A DNA stretch of 64,000 nt. Source: Parascedosporium putredinis (lineage: Eukaryota; Ascomycota; Sordariomycetes; Microascales; Microascaceae). The position numbers were made by a program, and so were the translations under genes. Positions 1 to 12,326 of the stretch are shown in pieces. How positions within the stretch are numbered: the stretch's first letter is position 1; each line of letters starts with the position of its first letter. Under the pieces are notes generated by a model. It was not told the DNA's origin, ran no database searches, and saw only the letters and a program-made list of their open reading frames with translations. The DNA lies in NCBI GenBank assembly GCA_949357655.1, contig CASHTG010000018.1:62001-126000 (forward strand), written 5' to 3'.

Positions 1-1463
1 TTACACGTTCTCGCGAAAATTGACCTCGAAACAATTCTCGCCATTAATTATTTCGCCTCGAACATATTTCCTCTTCACACCTCTGCTCACTGACGCGGCG
101 GGTGGCTCTCTCGACTACTCTCAGATCATCGAGCCTGTCCGGGATCCCAAGGCCCGCATCAAACACATCCAAGCAAAGGCCCGATCCGTCGATTTCGCGA
201 GGAAGGTTGTGACGTGCGAATCTGCGGTGATCGAGAGTGACACAGGCACCGTGGCGAAAGCACACGATGAGGAAGTCCAACATACTAAACAGACGCGGTC
301 AGATTCCCCGCTGGGGATCTAGAGCAATCCCGGGTCGGCGAGGTGTTCGATATCCCCTACGATAAGCTCGTGATTGCGGTCGGCGCCGTCACAAAAACGT
401 TCGATACGCCGGGGGTCAAGGAAAATGCCATCTTTTTCAAAGACATCGGCGACGCCCAGCGCGTCAAAAGAGAGTACGGGAGTGTTTTGAACTAGCCATG
501 CTCCCCACCACCTCGCCCGAAATGAAGAAGTGGCTGTTGCATTTCGCCATTGTCGGTGCTGGCCCCACCGGATCCGAGCTGGCGGCATCAATCCGAGATT
601 TGATCGCTCTGGACTTTAATAAGCGGTATCCGGAATTGAAGGACCTAGTGAGCATTTCCCTCTACGATGTTGCGCCCAATATTCTCTCCATGTTCGACGA
701 GAAGCTTTCGCAATATGCCATGAAAACTATGAAGGATGAGGGGATCGACATCAGGACGGCACATCATGTCGAAAGCATTCGATGGGGGCACCGGGCGACC
801 AAGGACCTCATCTCAAGGACCCGACGCGTTGCCTGACGATAAAGACGAAAGAGGGCGGAGAAGAGGGAATTGGACTCTGTGTTTGGGTAACAGGGAACAC
901 AATGGATCGCTTCATCACGCAGGCTCTCGATGTAGTCGAGCAACTACCCCCTCTCCCACAACGAAATTGGAAAGTGAAGCCAACACCAGCGGGCCGTGGA
1001 AGGTTAAGAAGAACGATAAAACTGGAACACTGGCGGTGGATGGCCACCTTAGGTGCAAGTCGTCGATGGAAAGGGTGAGACAGTAGTGCTCCCGGACGTC
1101 TTCGCCATCGGCGACAACGCGACGCCGGAGCTTGCGCCTCCACCAGCGACGGCCCAGGCAACGTACCAAGAGGCGAAATGGCTAGCCTCTAGACTTGGAA
1201 AGGGAGACATTGACCGTTCGCCGCCCTTCTCATTCAAAAGTCTAGGTGTCATGGCGTACATTGGGGATTCCAGAGCGCTGATGCAGTTTCCCGATCAGAA
1301 AGCGGCGTGGGGCAAATGGCTTCCGCGCGACTTGACTGGCCGCGTTGCTTGGATGGTGTGGAATTCTGCATACATCACGATGAGCATGAGCTGGAAGAAC
1401 AAACTAAGGGTTGGGATTCGGTGGCTCCTGAACCGCATCTTCGGGAAGGATGTCACCAAATAG
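1..1463 (+). CDS. Type-2 (rotenone-insensitive) NADH:ubiquinone oxidoreductase, 5' end outside window
   Basis: Single-subunit FAD/NADH oxidoreductase of the mitochondrial inner membrane that passes electrons from NADH to quinone without pumping protons. The N-terminal FAD-binding Rossmann motif lies left of the window; visible are the 'SPRTYFLFTPLL' stretch, the second dinucleotide fold 'FAIVGAGPTGSELA', 'VWVTGNTMD', and the late 'VFAIGDN' plus 'PPATAQATYQEAKWLA' segments, ending in an amphipathic C-terminus. No intron is needed after base 20. The reading frame changes about five times, near C4 at 306-309, G3 at 478-480, G5 at 784-788, around 950, and G2 at 1052-1053. Each resolved change is cured by one extra base in the run, and the protein on both sides is well conserved, so I call a gene with consensus deletions and not a decayed copy. 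A true pseudogene remains possible for this entry because it has the most breaks. Confidence 0.85.
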
Positions 1464-2196
1464 GCATAGAATACCCCTAAATCACCTCAAGCACTCTCGA
1501 CTCTCCTCAATTGAGTTCAATAATTCCCAAATTCGCTCGTGTGCGGGGCGGAATGTTACAAAAGATATTCAGAGGAACTATTGACCCTGACCCACGACCT
1601 CGGTACAATCGGGACCGCTCAATGACAGGGCGAAAACCCTGAATTCCTCCGTGCCAGGTTGTGGAGGATCGGCTTCCCCACAATGCGCGACCCCACAACC
1701 CCGGGTCTCATCCCCTCCCCCGCCCGCATCCCGTCGGAGTCAGCGTGGGATAGCCGTCTTCCACCCCCGGCACTCCAAATAAGAGCGCCGACATGTGCTT
1801 TAGTCTGCCACAATGCAGAGGTCTAAAAACTACGACCCAATCGCTTGGCTCCTAAATCGAGGTCTGACCATTGAACGCGACGCTAAAAATCTGGGGTTCC
1901 GTGGGAGATATCCGAGCGGCCATCCCACACAGGCGCAAAAACACCCTGCCTATCCCCCGCCTCCATCTCCGCCGGCCACGATGCAAGACGTCAGCTCTCC
2001 ACGAACAGGGTTAGCTGGAACTCGATGACCGGTGTTTTGGGGTTGGGGACGAATGTGCAGGTGTGCACATCTACGTAGTATATATATAGACAATTACCTC
2101 CCCGAGCCAGTCTTGTTGTGATGCATCTTTGCATTTGAAGAGACTCCTTCCCCAAATTGCACTACCAAATCCTTCAGTAATAGTGCTTTGCCCACC
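1464..2196. other. Intergenic region between NADH dehydrogenase and P450
   Basis: No coding signal seen. An AT alternation (TATATATATA) near 2079-2090, about 110 bases before the P450 start, could act as its TATA region. Confidence 0.5.
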
Positions 2197-4038
2197 ATGT
2201 CGCTTTCAGTAAAGCCTTCGACTCTCGCCATCAGCGTGATCGTTATTGGTCTGGTCACCCGTCTGCTTATGATCGGGAGGCGGCCCAAAAACTATCCGCC
2301 AGGACCCCTACATTGCCGCTTCTGGGCAATATCCATCAGGTACGAAGCAAGCAACAAGGCTGATTTGAGTTGGAGTGTACTGACGATTGGACCCTGTAGA
2401 TGCCCACCAGAGATGCCCACCTACAATTCGAAAAGTGGGCGCGCGAGTATGGTCCGGTATACAGTCTAATTCTGGGAACCAAGACCATGATTATTCTCTC
2501 TAGCGACAGGGCAGTCAAAGACCTACTTGACAAGAGAAGCAACAAGTACTCCCATCGTCAAGAAATGTATGTCGGTCAAGTGCTCTGCAGCGGCGGGCTC
2601 AGGGTGCTGATGATGGTAAGCAAATCTCGAAATCTTTGTCAAAATGGGATTGCCTGTGTTGCCTCCGAAGAAGAGTTCTTGCTAACTATGTGTCTCTAGG
2701 GATACGGTCCACAATGGCGAAGCGTACGTTGAACTTGATAAATGAGCCTGCGTCACACGAAGCGATGGAACTGACAAGAGTACAAAACAGGCCCGCAAGA
2801 TGATCCACGGCTTGCTCAACGTCTCCGCCGCCAAGTCCTATGTCCCATACCAGGTGCTGGAAAACAAGCAGATGCTTCACGAATTCCTCGTAGATCCGGA
2901 TCACTTCCTCCACCACATCCGACGCTACTCCAACGCACTAACCACTACTATGGTCTTTGGATGGAGAACACCTACTTATGAGGATAAGAAGATGAAACAG
3001 CTCTTTGACGGCTTCTCCGAATTCGCGGATATCAACCAAACTGGTGTCGCCGCCATCCTAGACTCCTTCCCGCTGCTACGTAGCCTTCCTGACTTTGTCG
3101 TGGGTTTGAAGAAGACGGCTAAGAAGCTTCATGCGCGGGAAAAGGACTTGTATCTAAGCCACTGGCTCAAGGTCAAGGAGGAGATCACTGGCGGCACAGT
3201 GAACCCGTGTTTCTGCGAGGAGCTTGCCGCCATGCAAAAGACAGAGGGTTTCAGCGACGACCAAGCTGCGTACATTTCCGGAACTCTTCTCGAGGCTGGC
3301 TCGGACACAACTTCTAGCACCCTCTACGCGTTTGTTCAAGCCATGCTCATCTTCCCCGAGGTTCAGCAAAAGGCCTTTGACGAGATTGAGCGCGTTGTCG
3401 GTTCTGGCCGCCTTCCTACTATGGAGGACGAGATGGATCTCCCTTATGTTCGAGGATGTGTGAAGGAATCGCTACGATGGATGCCCACTACTATTCTTGG
3501 AGCTGTTCCTCATGCTGTCACAGAAGACGACTGGTACGATGGTTATCTTATTCCCAAGGACGCGGGCGTGATGAACAATGTTTGGGCTATCAACATGGAT
3601 CCTGAACGTCATCCTGACCCGAGGCGCTTTGATCCCGAGAGGTATATCAACGACCACCAGAGCTTGGCGGATGCCGCAGCCAACCCGGATCCCAGCAAGC
3701 GTGATCAGTTTACTTTTGGTGCGGGGCGACGTATTTGCCCCGGCATTCATGTCGCTGAGCGCAGCTTGTTCCTTGGCATGGCCAGGATCTTGTGGGCTTT
3801 CAAGATTGAGCCAAAGGTGGACGCGAACGGCAAGCCCATCATTCCTGACCACAATAAGCTCACCCAAGGCTTCGTCTGTATGCCGGAACCGTTCGAGGCC
3901 AAGATTACACCTCGATCCAAGGAAAGGGCGGCGACGGTGGAGAAGGAGTGGACTAGCGCCCAGGAGGAATGTTTGGATCCCAAGACGAAGCAGTGGCGCG
4001 TATCTCCCGTCGCTTCCAAGGGAAGGAAGAAGTTGTAG
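2197..4038 (+). CDS. Cytochrome P450 monooxygenase (microsomal, fungal)
   Basis: Heme-thiolate monooxygenase, ER-anchored by an N-terminal hydrophobic helix (residues about 8-25) followed by the proline hinge 'YPPGP'. Four exons: 2197-2339, 2400-2615, 2700-2723 (only 24 bases) and 2791-4038. Diagnostic motifs: I-helix 'LEAGSDTTSS' with the oxygen-activating AGxDT, K-helix 'ESLRW' (ExxR), 'DPERY' meander, and heme loop 'FTFGAGRRICPG' with the axial Cys. The ATG at 2197 has a good CCACC context; the frame opens upstream only through a TTG. One base is missing in C4 at 2305-2308; restoring it makes the spliced coding sequence 1632 bases, encoding 543 residues, the usual size. It looks like the CYP2-type fungal group that includes sterigmatocystin-pathway oxidoreductases, but no biosynthetic backbone gene is nearby, so the substrate is unknown. 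Confidence 0.94.
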
Positions 4039-4803
4039 AAGTATTTTATTTTGTAACTGCACATATTTTCAAACATGGATCAATGTCATTCCCCTCATTG
4101 CACACTTCGTCGTAGACGCTAAAAAAGCAAAACATGAGCAAACCCTGTCATGGGTAAGTGGCTGTGCATCTTGGAGAGTTAACGTCCCGCAGAGTGATCC
4201 ATGCTTGACCGAATTGAGGAGGCCATCTAGCCCCGACATTCCGCGACGCAGAAAAAGCATCTTGCCGTAATGAAGAGCCGCGTTAGACGTGCCTGGTGAG
4301 GTGATGAGGGGGAAACTCACGCGTCCAAGTGGCTCCCCTAGATCGACCTTACAAAAGGGCTAAGGGTGGAACGACGTGCGTATCCGTCACAATGGAAGGA
4401 AATTGGCAGAACCTAACCCGTTATTGGCTAAGAAGCTGTCAGCTGCGTTTAGCGAGAAGCGACTGAAGCAGCCGGGGCACGTCGAGGTTGGGGTGCCGGA
4501 CGTGGCTGTGGGGATATTCTCGCCCTGGCCCGCCCCTTTTGGACGTTAGTGCAGATCGCCCCCACCATCGTTTTCCCGAGGAGCTTCCCGAGACAGCGCA
4601 GATCTGGTTCCTCCTCATCTCCAAATCTCCATATACCATAAATACCCTCCTCTACCCCTCATTCCTCGCTTGTTGTAGCTCTGTCCGGAAGTAAGCCGAT
4701 GTCGAACAACTTGTCTTTTAAAGAACAAAGAAACTGAATCTCTTTGAACCTCTACTCCGGCGACGCATTCATACTTGGGTTGGAAACTTACACGGCTTAC
4801 ATC
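4039..4803. other. Intergenic region between P450 and alcohol dehydrogenase
   Basis: Holds the P450 3' UTR and the dehydrogenase promoter. No gene or recognisable element seen. Confidence 0.5.
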
Positions 4804-5009
4804 ATGTCTCGTACAACTACTGCACTGGCCTTGACCGAGGTCGGCGGCCCTTTTGAGATGCGGCAAATACAGCTTGATACTATCCGCCCCGATGAGGCCC
4901 TCATCGAGATCCATGCCACAGGTATCTGCCATACGGATATCTCCTTTGCCAATGGCACCCTGCCTGGAAAGGCTGGCGCAATTCTCGGGCATGAAGGTAC
5001 GAGCCAAAT

Positions 5010-5053
<44 letters not shown>

Positions 5054-6126
5054 ATGCTACTTCTTTGGCCTTGACGCTAATGAGACACGGAAACAGGTGG
5101 TGGAGTCGTTCTCCAAGTAGGACCCGATGTCACCAACGTCGCTCCCGGCGACAAGGTTCTACTCTCCTTTTCTCACTGCGAAACCTGCGGGCCATGCAAG
5201 TCGGGCCACCCAGCATACTGCCATGACTTCAACCAAAGGAACTTCCCCGGCGCCCGAGCCGACGGCACCGCGGCCTTGAAGAGCTTGGACGGTTCCGAGC
5301 CCCTGTTTAGTTCCTTCTTCGGCCAGAGCTCTTTTGCGAGACACACATTAGTACACAAGTCATGCCTAGTCAAGGTACCCCAAAATACGGACCTTGGCCT
5401 ATTCGCCCCCTTGGGTGCGGCGTGCAGACGGGCGCCGGCGCGGTGATGAATACGCTTGACGTCAAAGAGGGCAGTACCTTGGCGGTTTTCGGCGCTGGCT
5501 CGGTCGGCATGAGCGCCATCATGGCAGGTAAGATCAGGGGGCAAAGACGATCATCGCCGTCGATTTGCAACCAGCTAGGCTGGAACTAGCGAAGCGCCTA
5601 GGTGCTACCCATGGCGTGCTAGGGTCCGGAAACGTGGTTGAGGAGATCCGCAAGCTCTGCCCTCCTGTCGGCGTGGACTTTGCCGTCGACTGCACGGGAA
5701 GCACCAAAGTGATTGAGAACATGATTGAGAGTCTCGGCACGCGCGGAAAGGCGGCTACGGTGGGCGCCCCTGGCTTCGGTGCCAAGGTGAGCGTGGACGT
5801 GATGTCGCACCTTACCTCGGGGAGGAGTTACATGGGCTGCTGCGAGGGCGACAGCCTCCCGTCCCAGGTGAGTTGTCAGATCAAACTTCCATCCCCCATC
5901 CGTCCCATCCCGACTGCGATTTTCCACTTTGTAAAGTTTAAAGCTAACCGAGGATTCGGGTTCCCATCGATAGTTTGTTCCCCACCTGATTGAACTCCAC
6001 GCGCAGGGCAAGCTGCCGCTGGATGAGATGATTACGGTTTATGATATGAAGGATTACCAAAAGGCGTTGGATGATACACATGCTGGGAAAGCGCTCAAGG
6101 CCGTGCTTGTTTGGAGACAGTCGTAA
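4804..6126 (+). CDS. Zinc-dependent alcohol dehydrogenase, aryl-alcohol (benzyl alcohol) type
   Basis: Medium-chain NAD-dependent dehydrogenase, most like the aryl/benzyl-alcohol dehydrogenase branch. Exons 4804-4996, 5097-5867 and 5974-6126. Visible are the catalytic zinc ligands in 'GICHTD' and 'GHEGG', the third ligand in 'LGCGVQTGAG', the four-cysteine structural zinc lobe starting at 'CETCGPC', and the NAD fold 'FGAGSVGMSA'. Intron 1 contains a 40-base TC repeat. Two bases are missing, in C5 at 5406-5410 and G5 at 5537-5541; with them the coding sequence is 1119 bases and the protein 372 residues, normal for the family. It is on the same strand as the P450, 765 bases downstream; hydroxylation of an aromatic followed by alcohol oxidation would be a logical pairing, but that is inference. 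Confidence 0.92.
5012..5051. repeat. (TC)20 microsatellite in intron 1 of the alcohol dehydrogenase
   Basis: Forty bases of perfect TC dinucleotide repeat inside the 100-base first intron (4997-5096). It lies upstream of the 3' splice site, where it may serve as a polypyrimidine tract, and is expected to vary in length between strains. Confidence 0.95.
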
Positions 6127-7182
6127 ATGGGGGTGTGTAAGTCCCATGTAGTAATGATATGTTATTACCTCGCGCATCGATCCATTTACACAATTGATTC
6201 CCATGCTCGTATAAATGCGCCGTGCCATTGATAGAATTTCCGTGCCGTCAAATTACTATCACTTGTATCACGATCACATTGTGGCTGCTTTGGTCTCGCT
6301 TTTTGTGATGACATGAAAGATGCTCTCCGAGAGATGTGCGTGGCCCTTGCGACTTGTCCACCACACAATTCAAAAAATGCCGGTCTTTATTGCCATTTTT
6401 ACTCCATGCGCCAACTCCACGCCAAGGTAACAACGCCCAAGAGTGCGGGCATCGCTGAGCTAGTTAACGCGTTGGAGATTACTGAACCCCCTCCAAATGT
6501 GGTGGCGCACATTAGGACGGGGCGCATTCGTTCGAATCTTGGTTCCCCACCCCTTCCAAATACCATCGGTGAGAAACCTGGTCGAGGCGGCGGGGACGCC
6601 AGGGGGCTTACCCTACCGGATCGGGCCAAGCTAAAGATCCTGCATGGTCGGCACGTCGATCGGAGTTGATTGTGGGCTGAATCGGAGTGGGGGTGGGGAG
6701 GGATGATGGGGTCGGCGTTGAACCCCGCAAAAAAGCATCAGTGTCTCGGGAGGAACGGACGAAGTGTGATGGAAATGTCGATGCGAATATGGGTCGTGTG
6801 GGACAATGCCACAAGCAGCACCGAGGTAATACGAGTAGGTTTTGAGGGGAGGTACCCTGAGCTTTTCAGCTGCTTCTTCTTCCTTTTTACATTAAGCACA
6901 AAGCATAAAATGGATCCCAAGAGAGACAGTGTACTCTTGGTGCGCCAAGCGTACGGCGTGTATATAATGAGTCTACATGTAGGATGTACTGGTAAATACC
7001 AAACTATATTTGGCCGGTGAAGTGAAATGTTGGAGAGCAGCCCAAAAGATTTCTATTTGCGATAAATGATCCCTTAAGAAGAACAAAAAGCAGATGCCAG
7101 GATCTGGCCCAGTAGTCCATGATAACCCCCTGCCGTTCCCGATTTCATAAAGTACATGTTTACAACTACGCGCAAAATTCGC
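6127..7182. other. Intergenic region, 1.06 kb
   Basis: Between the 3' end of the dehydrogenase and the 3' end of the convergent transcription factor gene. Open frames here are short and show no family resemblance. Confidence 0.5.
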
Positions 7183-9715
7183 TCAATCCGAGTTGGCGAC
7201 GATCTGGATGTTTTGGAAATCCGCAATCAGCTCGTTGACCTGCTGCATGCTGGTCTGGTCATATCTCGTAAGAAGGGTTGACGTATCCCTCGGCGGCGAC
7301 TGGGCGGAATCGACATCGGACGGCTGATCGGGGGACGACGTGTCTTCGGGAAGGGTCAACTTGTCGATGATGACGCTCGCCAGCAACCAATACTCAAATG
7401 CATGGCGGCAGAACCCGATCCGCCTCCACGAGTTTTCCGGCGTGAGTACCGCCCCGGCAACCATATTGTGGGGAGGGCCGGAAGCGAAAGCATCCGTATA
7501 GATATCCCATACTGGCTTCCAGTTCGTGAGGGCGTGGCGGATGGCGGTTAGGTGGCCATCCTGGCTAAAGGAGTTGTGGTGCTGAAAGACAAGAGAATGG
7601 ACGGCTACAAGTTTTTGTTAGCGTACGGGAAAGGACGTCGAGAACAACCGGATCAATCAATGCGCTTACCAGATATCACGGCGAAGAGATTCAACGCGCC
7701 GAGGTGTGCCAAGCTTTCGTGCATGCCTTCGGGCATTTTGCCCTTGCACACCATCTCCACCGCTTCCGAGAGCGTGAGCACAGGCACGATGTTCGACTGC
7801 GCCGACCAGTTCTGCAGCTCTTGCAAGCATTCTTCCGCCGTCGCAGCCTGGAAACACGCCTCGGGGCGGGCGAGATGGATCCTCATCTCTTTGATCATGA
7901 GGCGAGGGGGCAAGTTGTTGAAGGTAACAAAGGCGTGGTCGAGGAGGAAAATCCACAGGAAAACTCTGCGAATGTTGCGGAAGCAGGGCATTAGCGAAAT
8001 CTGGTCCGAACCTGGCAAAGGGACATGGCATGTATCTTGTGCACACTTACCGGATCATTTCCTCCTTGATCACAAACGCCCTCCACTGGAACTCGTAGCC
8101 GGCCGGCTTCCGTAGATCGGCGTGCCTGGCCGTCCCTAGGCCTATATCCCGCGCAACCGAGACAACGGTGCCGAACCTGTATCGGCGGATCCTTCTCTTG
8201 CTCGTATCCGTGCCCTCCCAATTCTGATATAAACAAACAATGTACGCGGCCTGCAAGGCCTGCAGCTTGCGCTTCTGCGTGGCCGGGATGGGTATGCCGG
8301 TATCTAGCGTGTAAAGCGGTTCGGAACATAGGTCGTCATCCGTAAACACCATTTCCTCGACACAGTTGAACCAGAGCTTCGCGTCGTCTCGGTCCGTTTC
8401 CTCGGGGATATTGATGCCCCTGTAGTTTACGACATCGTCAGCATCAAAACTAAAAACGAACGGTACTTCGTGACGCCGTCCTGACTTGACTCACCTATGA
8501 CAGTCATGGCCGCTAGCAACGTCGGATTGGCAGCCGAGGGATCAAACGTGGGCTTGTGGACAATGTTGACGTTGGGGTGCCAGACGGCCCAGTACAACGC
8601 CAGGCATTTGCGCACGTTGGCCGGCGAAAAGAACTCGATGCACTTTTGCTCCAGCAGAGGGGACCATTCCACCGTCACGACGCTGTTCCTCGGCTTCGTC
8701 GTCACCACTTCCTTGACGTGGACTATGATTTGGTGTATCCGGATCATGAGCGGATCGTGCAGCCATATGTTCTGTACTGGAGGCCCCATGGAGTTGAGAA
8801 AGCCGGGGCCGGGCACGGGCACGGGTACAGCCACCGGTACTGGAACGTGCGAAACTCCAAAGGCCGGGGAAGGGGTGGCCACGGAGCCAGGTACATGGCC
8901 AAAGACGAAATCGCTACCCGCCGGCGGTTGCGGCTGCTGGTGCTGTTGCGACTGCTGCTCTTGGAGAAAACGGGCCAGGGTCTGTTCGCGGAACTCGGGC
9001 GTCATGCACTCGAACGACTCGACGAGCCCGGTGCGTTTGGTAAAGTTGTCAAGGAACTGAAATGAGTAGCGCGGCCTCTCCCTCGCGCGGGGTACGAGTT
9101 GTCGTTGGCAAGACGGGTCGGGGATCGGTGCTCCGGGCGTGAGGTTGAGGTACCCCAGCCAAGCCGCCGTCGGGTCGGGCGACTCCCACAGGCTGATTTC
9201 GAACGGATCCGTCGCCAAGACCATCGCATTCTGCTCCGGCACCATCATGGCTTCCCCGGCATCATGAAGGCTCCGGCGGCGGTCATCGGCGTAGTAGGCA
9301 CATCGCTCGAGTCGCTGTCCATGTCTTCTTCCTCGGCGTCGCCCTCCCGCGCACCATGATCAGCAGCAGCGCCTGTCTTTCGTCCCTCCCGGCTCGGTAC
9401 GAAGGAATAGTTGCACTCCGCCGAAAGCCGCTCGCAGTTCGTGCACGGCTGCCCCGCGCTGCAGGCCTTCTTCTGCCGCACGCAGAGGTCGCAGGCGCGC
9501 CGTCTTCCCGACGGGGAGAGGAGGCCCAGCGCGCGGGCCTCGCAAGTTCGCGCGTGCCGCTTGAGGACGTCGAGGCGCTGGAAGGACCGGCTGCATAGGT
9601 GGCACTGGTGGGGGCGGCTGGCGTTGTGGGAGGCCCAGTGTCGCTGCATGTGCTCCCGACGCTTGTAGCGTTTGGAGCACACGGGGCAGTGGTAGTACTC
9701 GTGGGAATCCACCAT
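7183..9715 (-). CDS. Transcription factor with two C2H2-type fingers and a Zn2Cys6 zinc cluster
   Basis: Nuclear DNA-binding regulator. From the N-terminus: finger 1 'CPVCSKRYKRREHMQRH', a second finger ending H-x4-C, then a GAL4-type cluster with C-x2-C-x6-C-x5-C-x2-C-x6-C spacing starting at 'ACDLCVRQKKAC'. A linker rich in Gln, Pro and Val-Pro repeats precedes the fungal transcription-factor (middle homology) domain. Introns lie at about 8494-8420, 8050-7966 and 7669-7605. The start ATG is at 9715. The frame breaks at C4 9254-9257 (+ strand), where one base joins the zinc-finger part to the rest, and one more base seems missing at the junction near 8420. Family members of this double-finger architecture are common in Pezizomycotina, often uncharacterised; the target genes cannot be read from the sequence. 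It converges on the dehydrogenase. Confidence 0.9.
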
Positions 9716-12326
9716 GGCGGGCAAACCGGCTCGTCCCTTTTTCTGTTGCCTATTTCCCACTATCCCTTGACGCCTCTTTTTGCTCCGCGTTCGCCTTTGA
9801 TCTAATAACTGCGCTCTCCCACCAATCCGGATGCTGACGCCGAGACACGTTGTTGAATTCGGATCAGGAAGTTGTTGTTGGTGGGGAAGATCTTTGGTAA
9901 AATTCAAGGCGAGCCCTGTGGAAGCTCTTGGGGAGATAAAGATGGGGCTCCCGAGACTTCCCAGAACGTGGACCCCATGTGGAACCTTTTTTCTTTTAGC
10001 GTCTGGCTGCTGCTGATGTTCATGGGCACAGCCATTGGATTGGCTGTCTCGAGACCAATACAGTCTAGCGCAGTCCATAACCCTCGGGAATTTCCCCGCA
10101 ATCTGGGGTCCGACTGTTTCTGCATTACGTCAACGTCAGAACATTGGGAAGAGGCGTCTCTCATAATAGGAGCCGGCCGTCTACTTGCTATTCTTCTAGG
10201 CCGATCTAGCGTGGTTGGAATCTAGTTCGCGATCGCGCCTCTTGCCAAAGTTTCGTAAACTCTCTACCTCTTACATCAGCGGCCCTCGGAACGAGCCACG
10301 TTTGATACTTTCGGCCCGGTCGGCCGGCTCCGGTGAGTCGCGTGTTGTTGGCCGAGAGGGTCCTTGACCTTCAACATTTTGCTGCCGTGCTCTATCAAAA
10401 CCTAACTGGGAGGTATTGCCCCTAAGATTTGGTTGGTTCGCGTCCACGCAATTTTGTATCTCGAATTGAGAAGAGGCGCTTGGTGAGCTAGTCATCCAGG
10501 AAAGGTCCTCGGTCCGCTAATGCAATCTCATGTGAAGATACAATTCACGGAGGGAATATCTCTTGTGTTTGAATACCTAACAAAGCCAATTATGAAGGAA
10601 CTCGAGTTACATCACGAGGTTCCGACTACCGTCCAATATGTTCGTGTCGTGAAGCACGTGCCCAGCCGAGTGCTCAAGGAAAGATGGGTGGCTCCTAATC
10701 GTGATGTACATTCCCAAAATCTTTAATTCTACCGTCTTATGGCAGATCAATCCTGAATAGACCAGGACTCACGGAGTCTCACAATGCCAACTCAAAACAA
10801 GCGCTATGCCCCGGTATAAGTTTGCAAAATGATCACGCTAATGTCCGGCATCCCGATAAGATCAGACTTTGTACACAATCAACCCCGTCCAAATAGAGTC
10901 AACTTTTATCGGGTTCCATAAATCTTTTGTTATTACCAGTGGTTGCAACTGAAACGTTGGGACTACGGGAGGTTGGGGTCAGGTTTGCCCTACCGCTTGG
11001 GTAACACAACGTACCCTCTCTTGCAAAGCGGGGATGGTGTCTTATGCCAGACACAAGATGAAGACCGCAAGATAGTGCACCCGTTTATTCCTCCTGGGGT
11101 TCAAAGTAACATCACGTTGGGTGATCAACCATGGTAAATCGGCTGCGACGCCACGGCAAAGCGTTCTGCAGACCCGGTTCTGCAGCCTGTCGACTGCGCC
11201 TCATTTGAGAATGTGAAGCCCTCATTCGGGAACTTTAACGAGCTTAACCCTGAATCCCGCAGGGTCTTGAAAGGAGACCCACGGTGGAGACCCACGGTGC
11301 TCCTTCACAAGATCTTGCTTCGAGGCTGGGAGCGTGTGGTAGCTGATAAACAGCGACGATGGAGGGAATTTCCCAAATTTAGCACAAGCTAGATTTCCAA
11401 GCTGAACGCCTCTCAGGCTTGTACCACCAGACAGCGACGTCGATCATCAAAAGCACGCAACAATGCTTTTTCCGCGTCACTGAGTAATGAGGTTAGGCAC
11501 AGCCTGGTGTCCCGGCTAAAATAGAACAAGCCCTCGGGCCGCTCCCACCCTAATCCATGCTCCGTGGCGCGACCTGAGCCGACCCTGCGTTCGGGAAGCT
11601 AACCAACACTTGGAGTTTTGGAAAAGAGGGGTTCTGTCGCAAAAGAAATGGCAAAGGTCGCACCAACAGGCTCGGCATCAATCTAGGAGCTGTGATGGTC
11701 TTGCTTCCGGAGCGGGGGCTGTGATGGGCCTTGGCCTGGGCTGCGAAGCGGGACGAGTCCGCCCTTCACCAAGATTGACAGGGTTGCAACCCGAAGGATT
11801 CGCTCCTTCGTCAATAATGCAGGAAAGGGGGCCACTATCAACAAGATCAATGAAGGCTGGAGAAAACACTTTGGCGAGATAGGCAGATGAGGGCAATGAG
11901 AGAAGCCTTAACGGGTCTGACCGTTTTTAGTTTGAAAGCAACCGCAGGCATATTGTCCTCGGATTGTGATTGCACCGCCCTGGACGTCCCATCGAATGGC
12001 GCACACCGATGCAGGGCTGTCACAGCCTTCGCCACAAGCCAATGTTCTGGATTTAGGTCCAACATGCAGCCATGGTGTCCTGCACGTCGATCTAACGAAA
12101 CGTAGTAGCGGCAATCAATGTGCAGCCTTATCGGACCTTGGGCCTAGCAAAGAATGAACTTTTGATACCGCCCACGAAGTATGAAAAGGAAGCTGTTCGC
12201 TTCTTCTTTAATCCCGAATCCCTGGTTTTCGACTGTTCATGCCTCGACCAACAGGCCAATTCAGGATTACCGTATCTGAAGAGCATCTCGGCACACTTTC
12301 ATCATACACCATTAGACCGTCAAACC
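9716..12326. other. Long gene-free interval, 2.6 kb
   Basis: Between two divergently transcribed genes (transcription factor leftward, membrane protein rightward). Short open frames up to 117 codons exist but none has a recognisable domain, intron structure or neighbouring frame that extends it. No transposon ends seen. Confidence 0.5.

Noticed and set aside
1..1463. NADH dehydrogenase as a pseudogene
   Set aside because: All resolved breaks are single missing bases at runs, the same signature as in clearly conserved genes nearby; conservation continues across every break.
9716..12326. Transposon remnant in the 2.6-kb gap
   Set aside because: No terminal repeats, no transposase, reverse-transcriptase or integrase-like frames could be seen.
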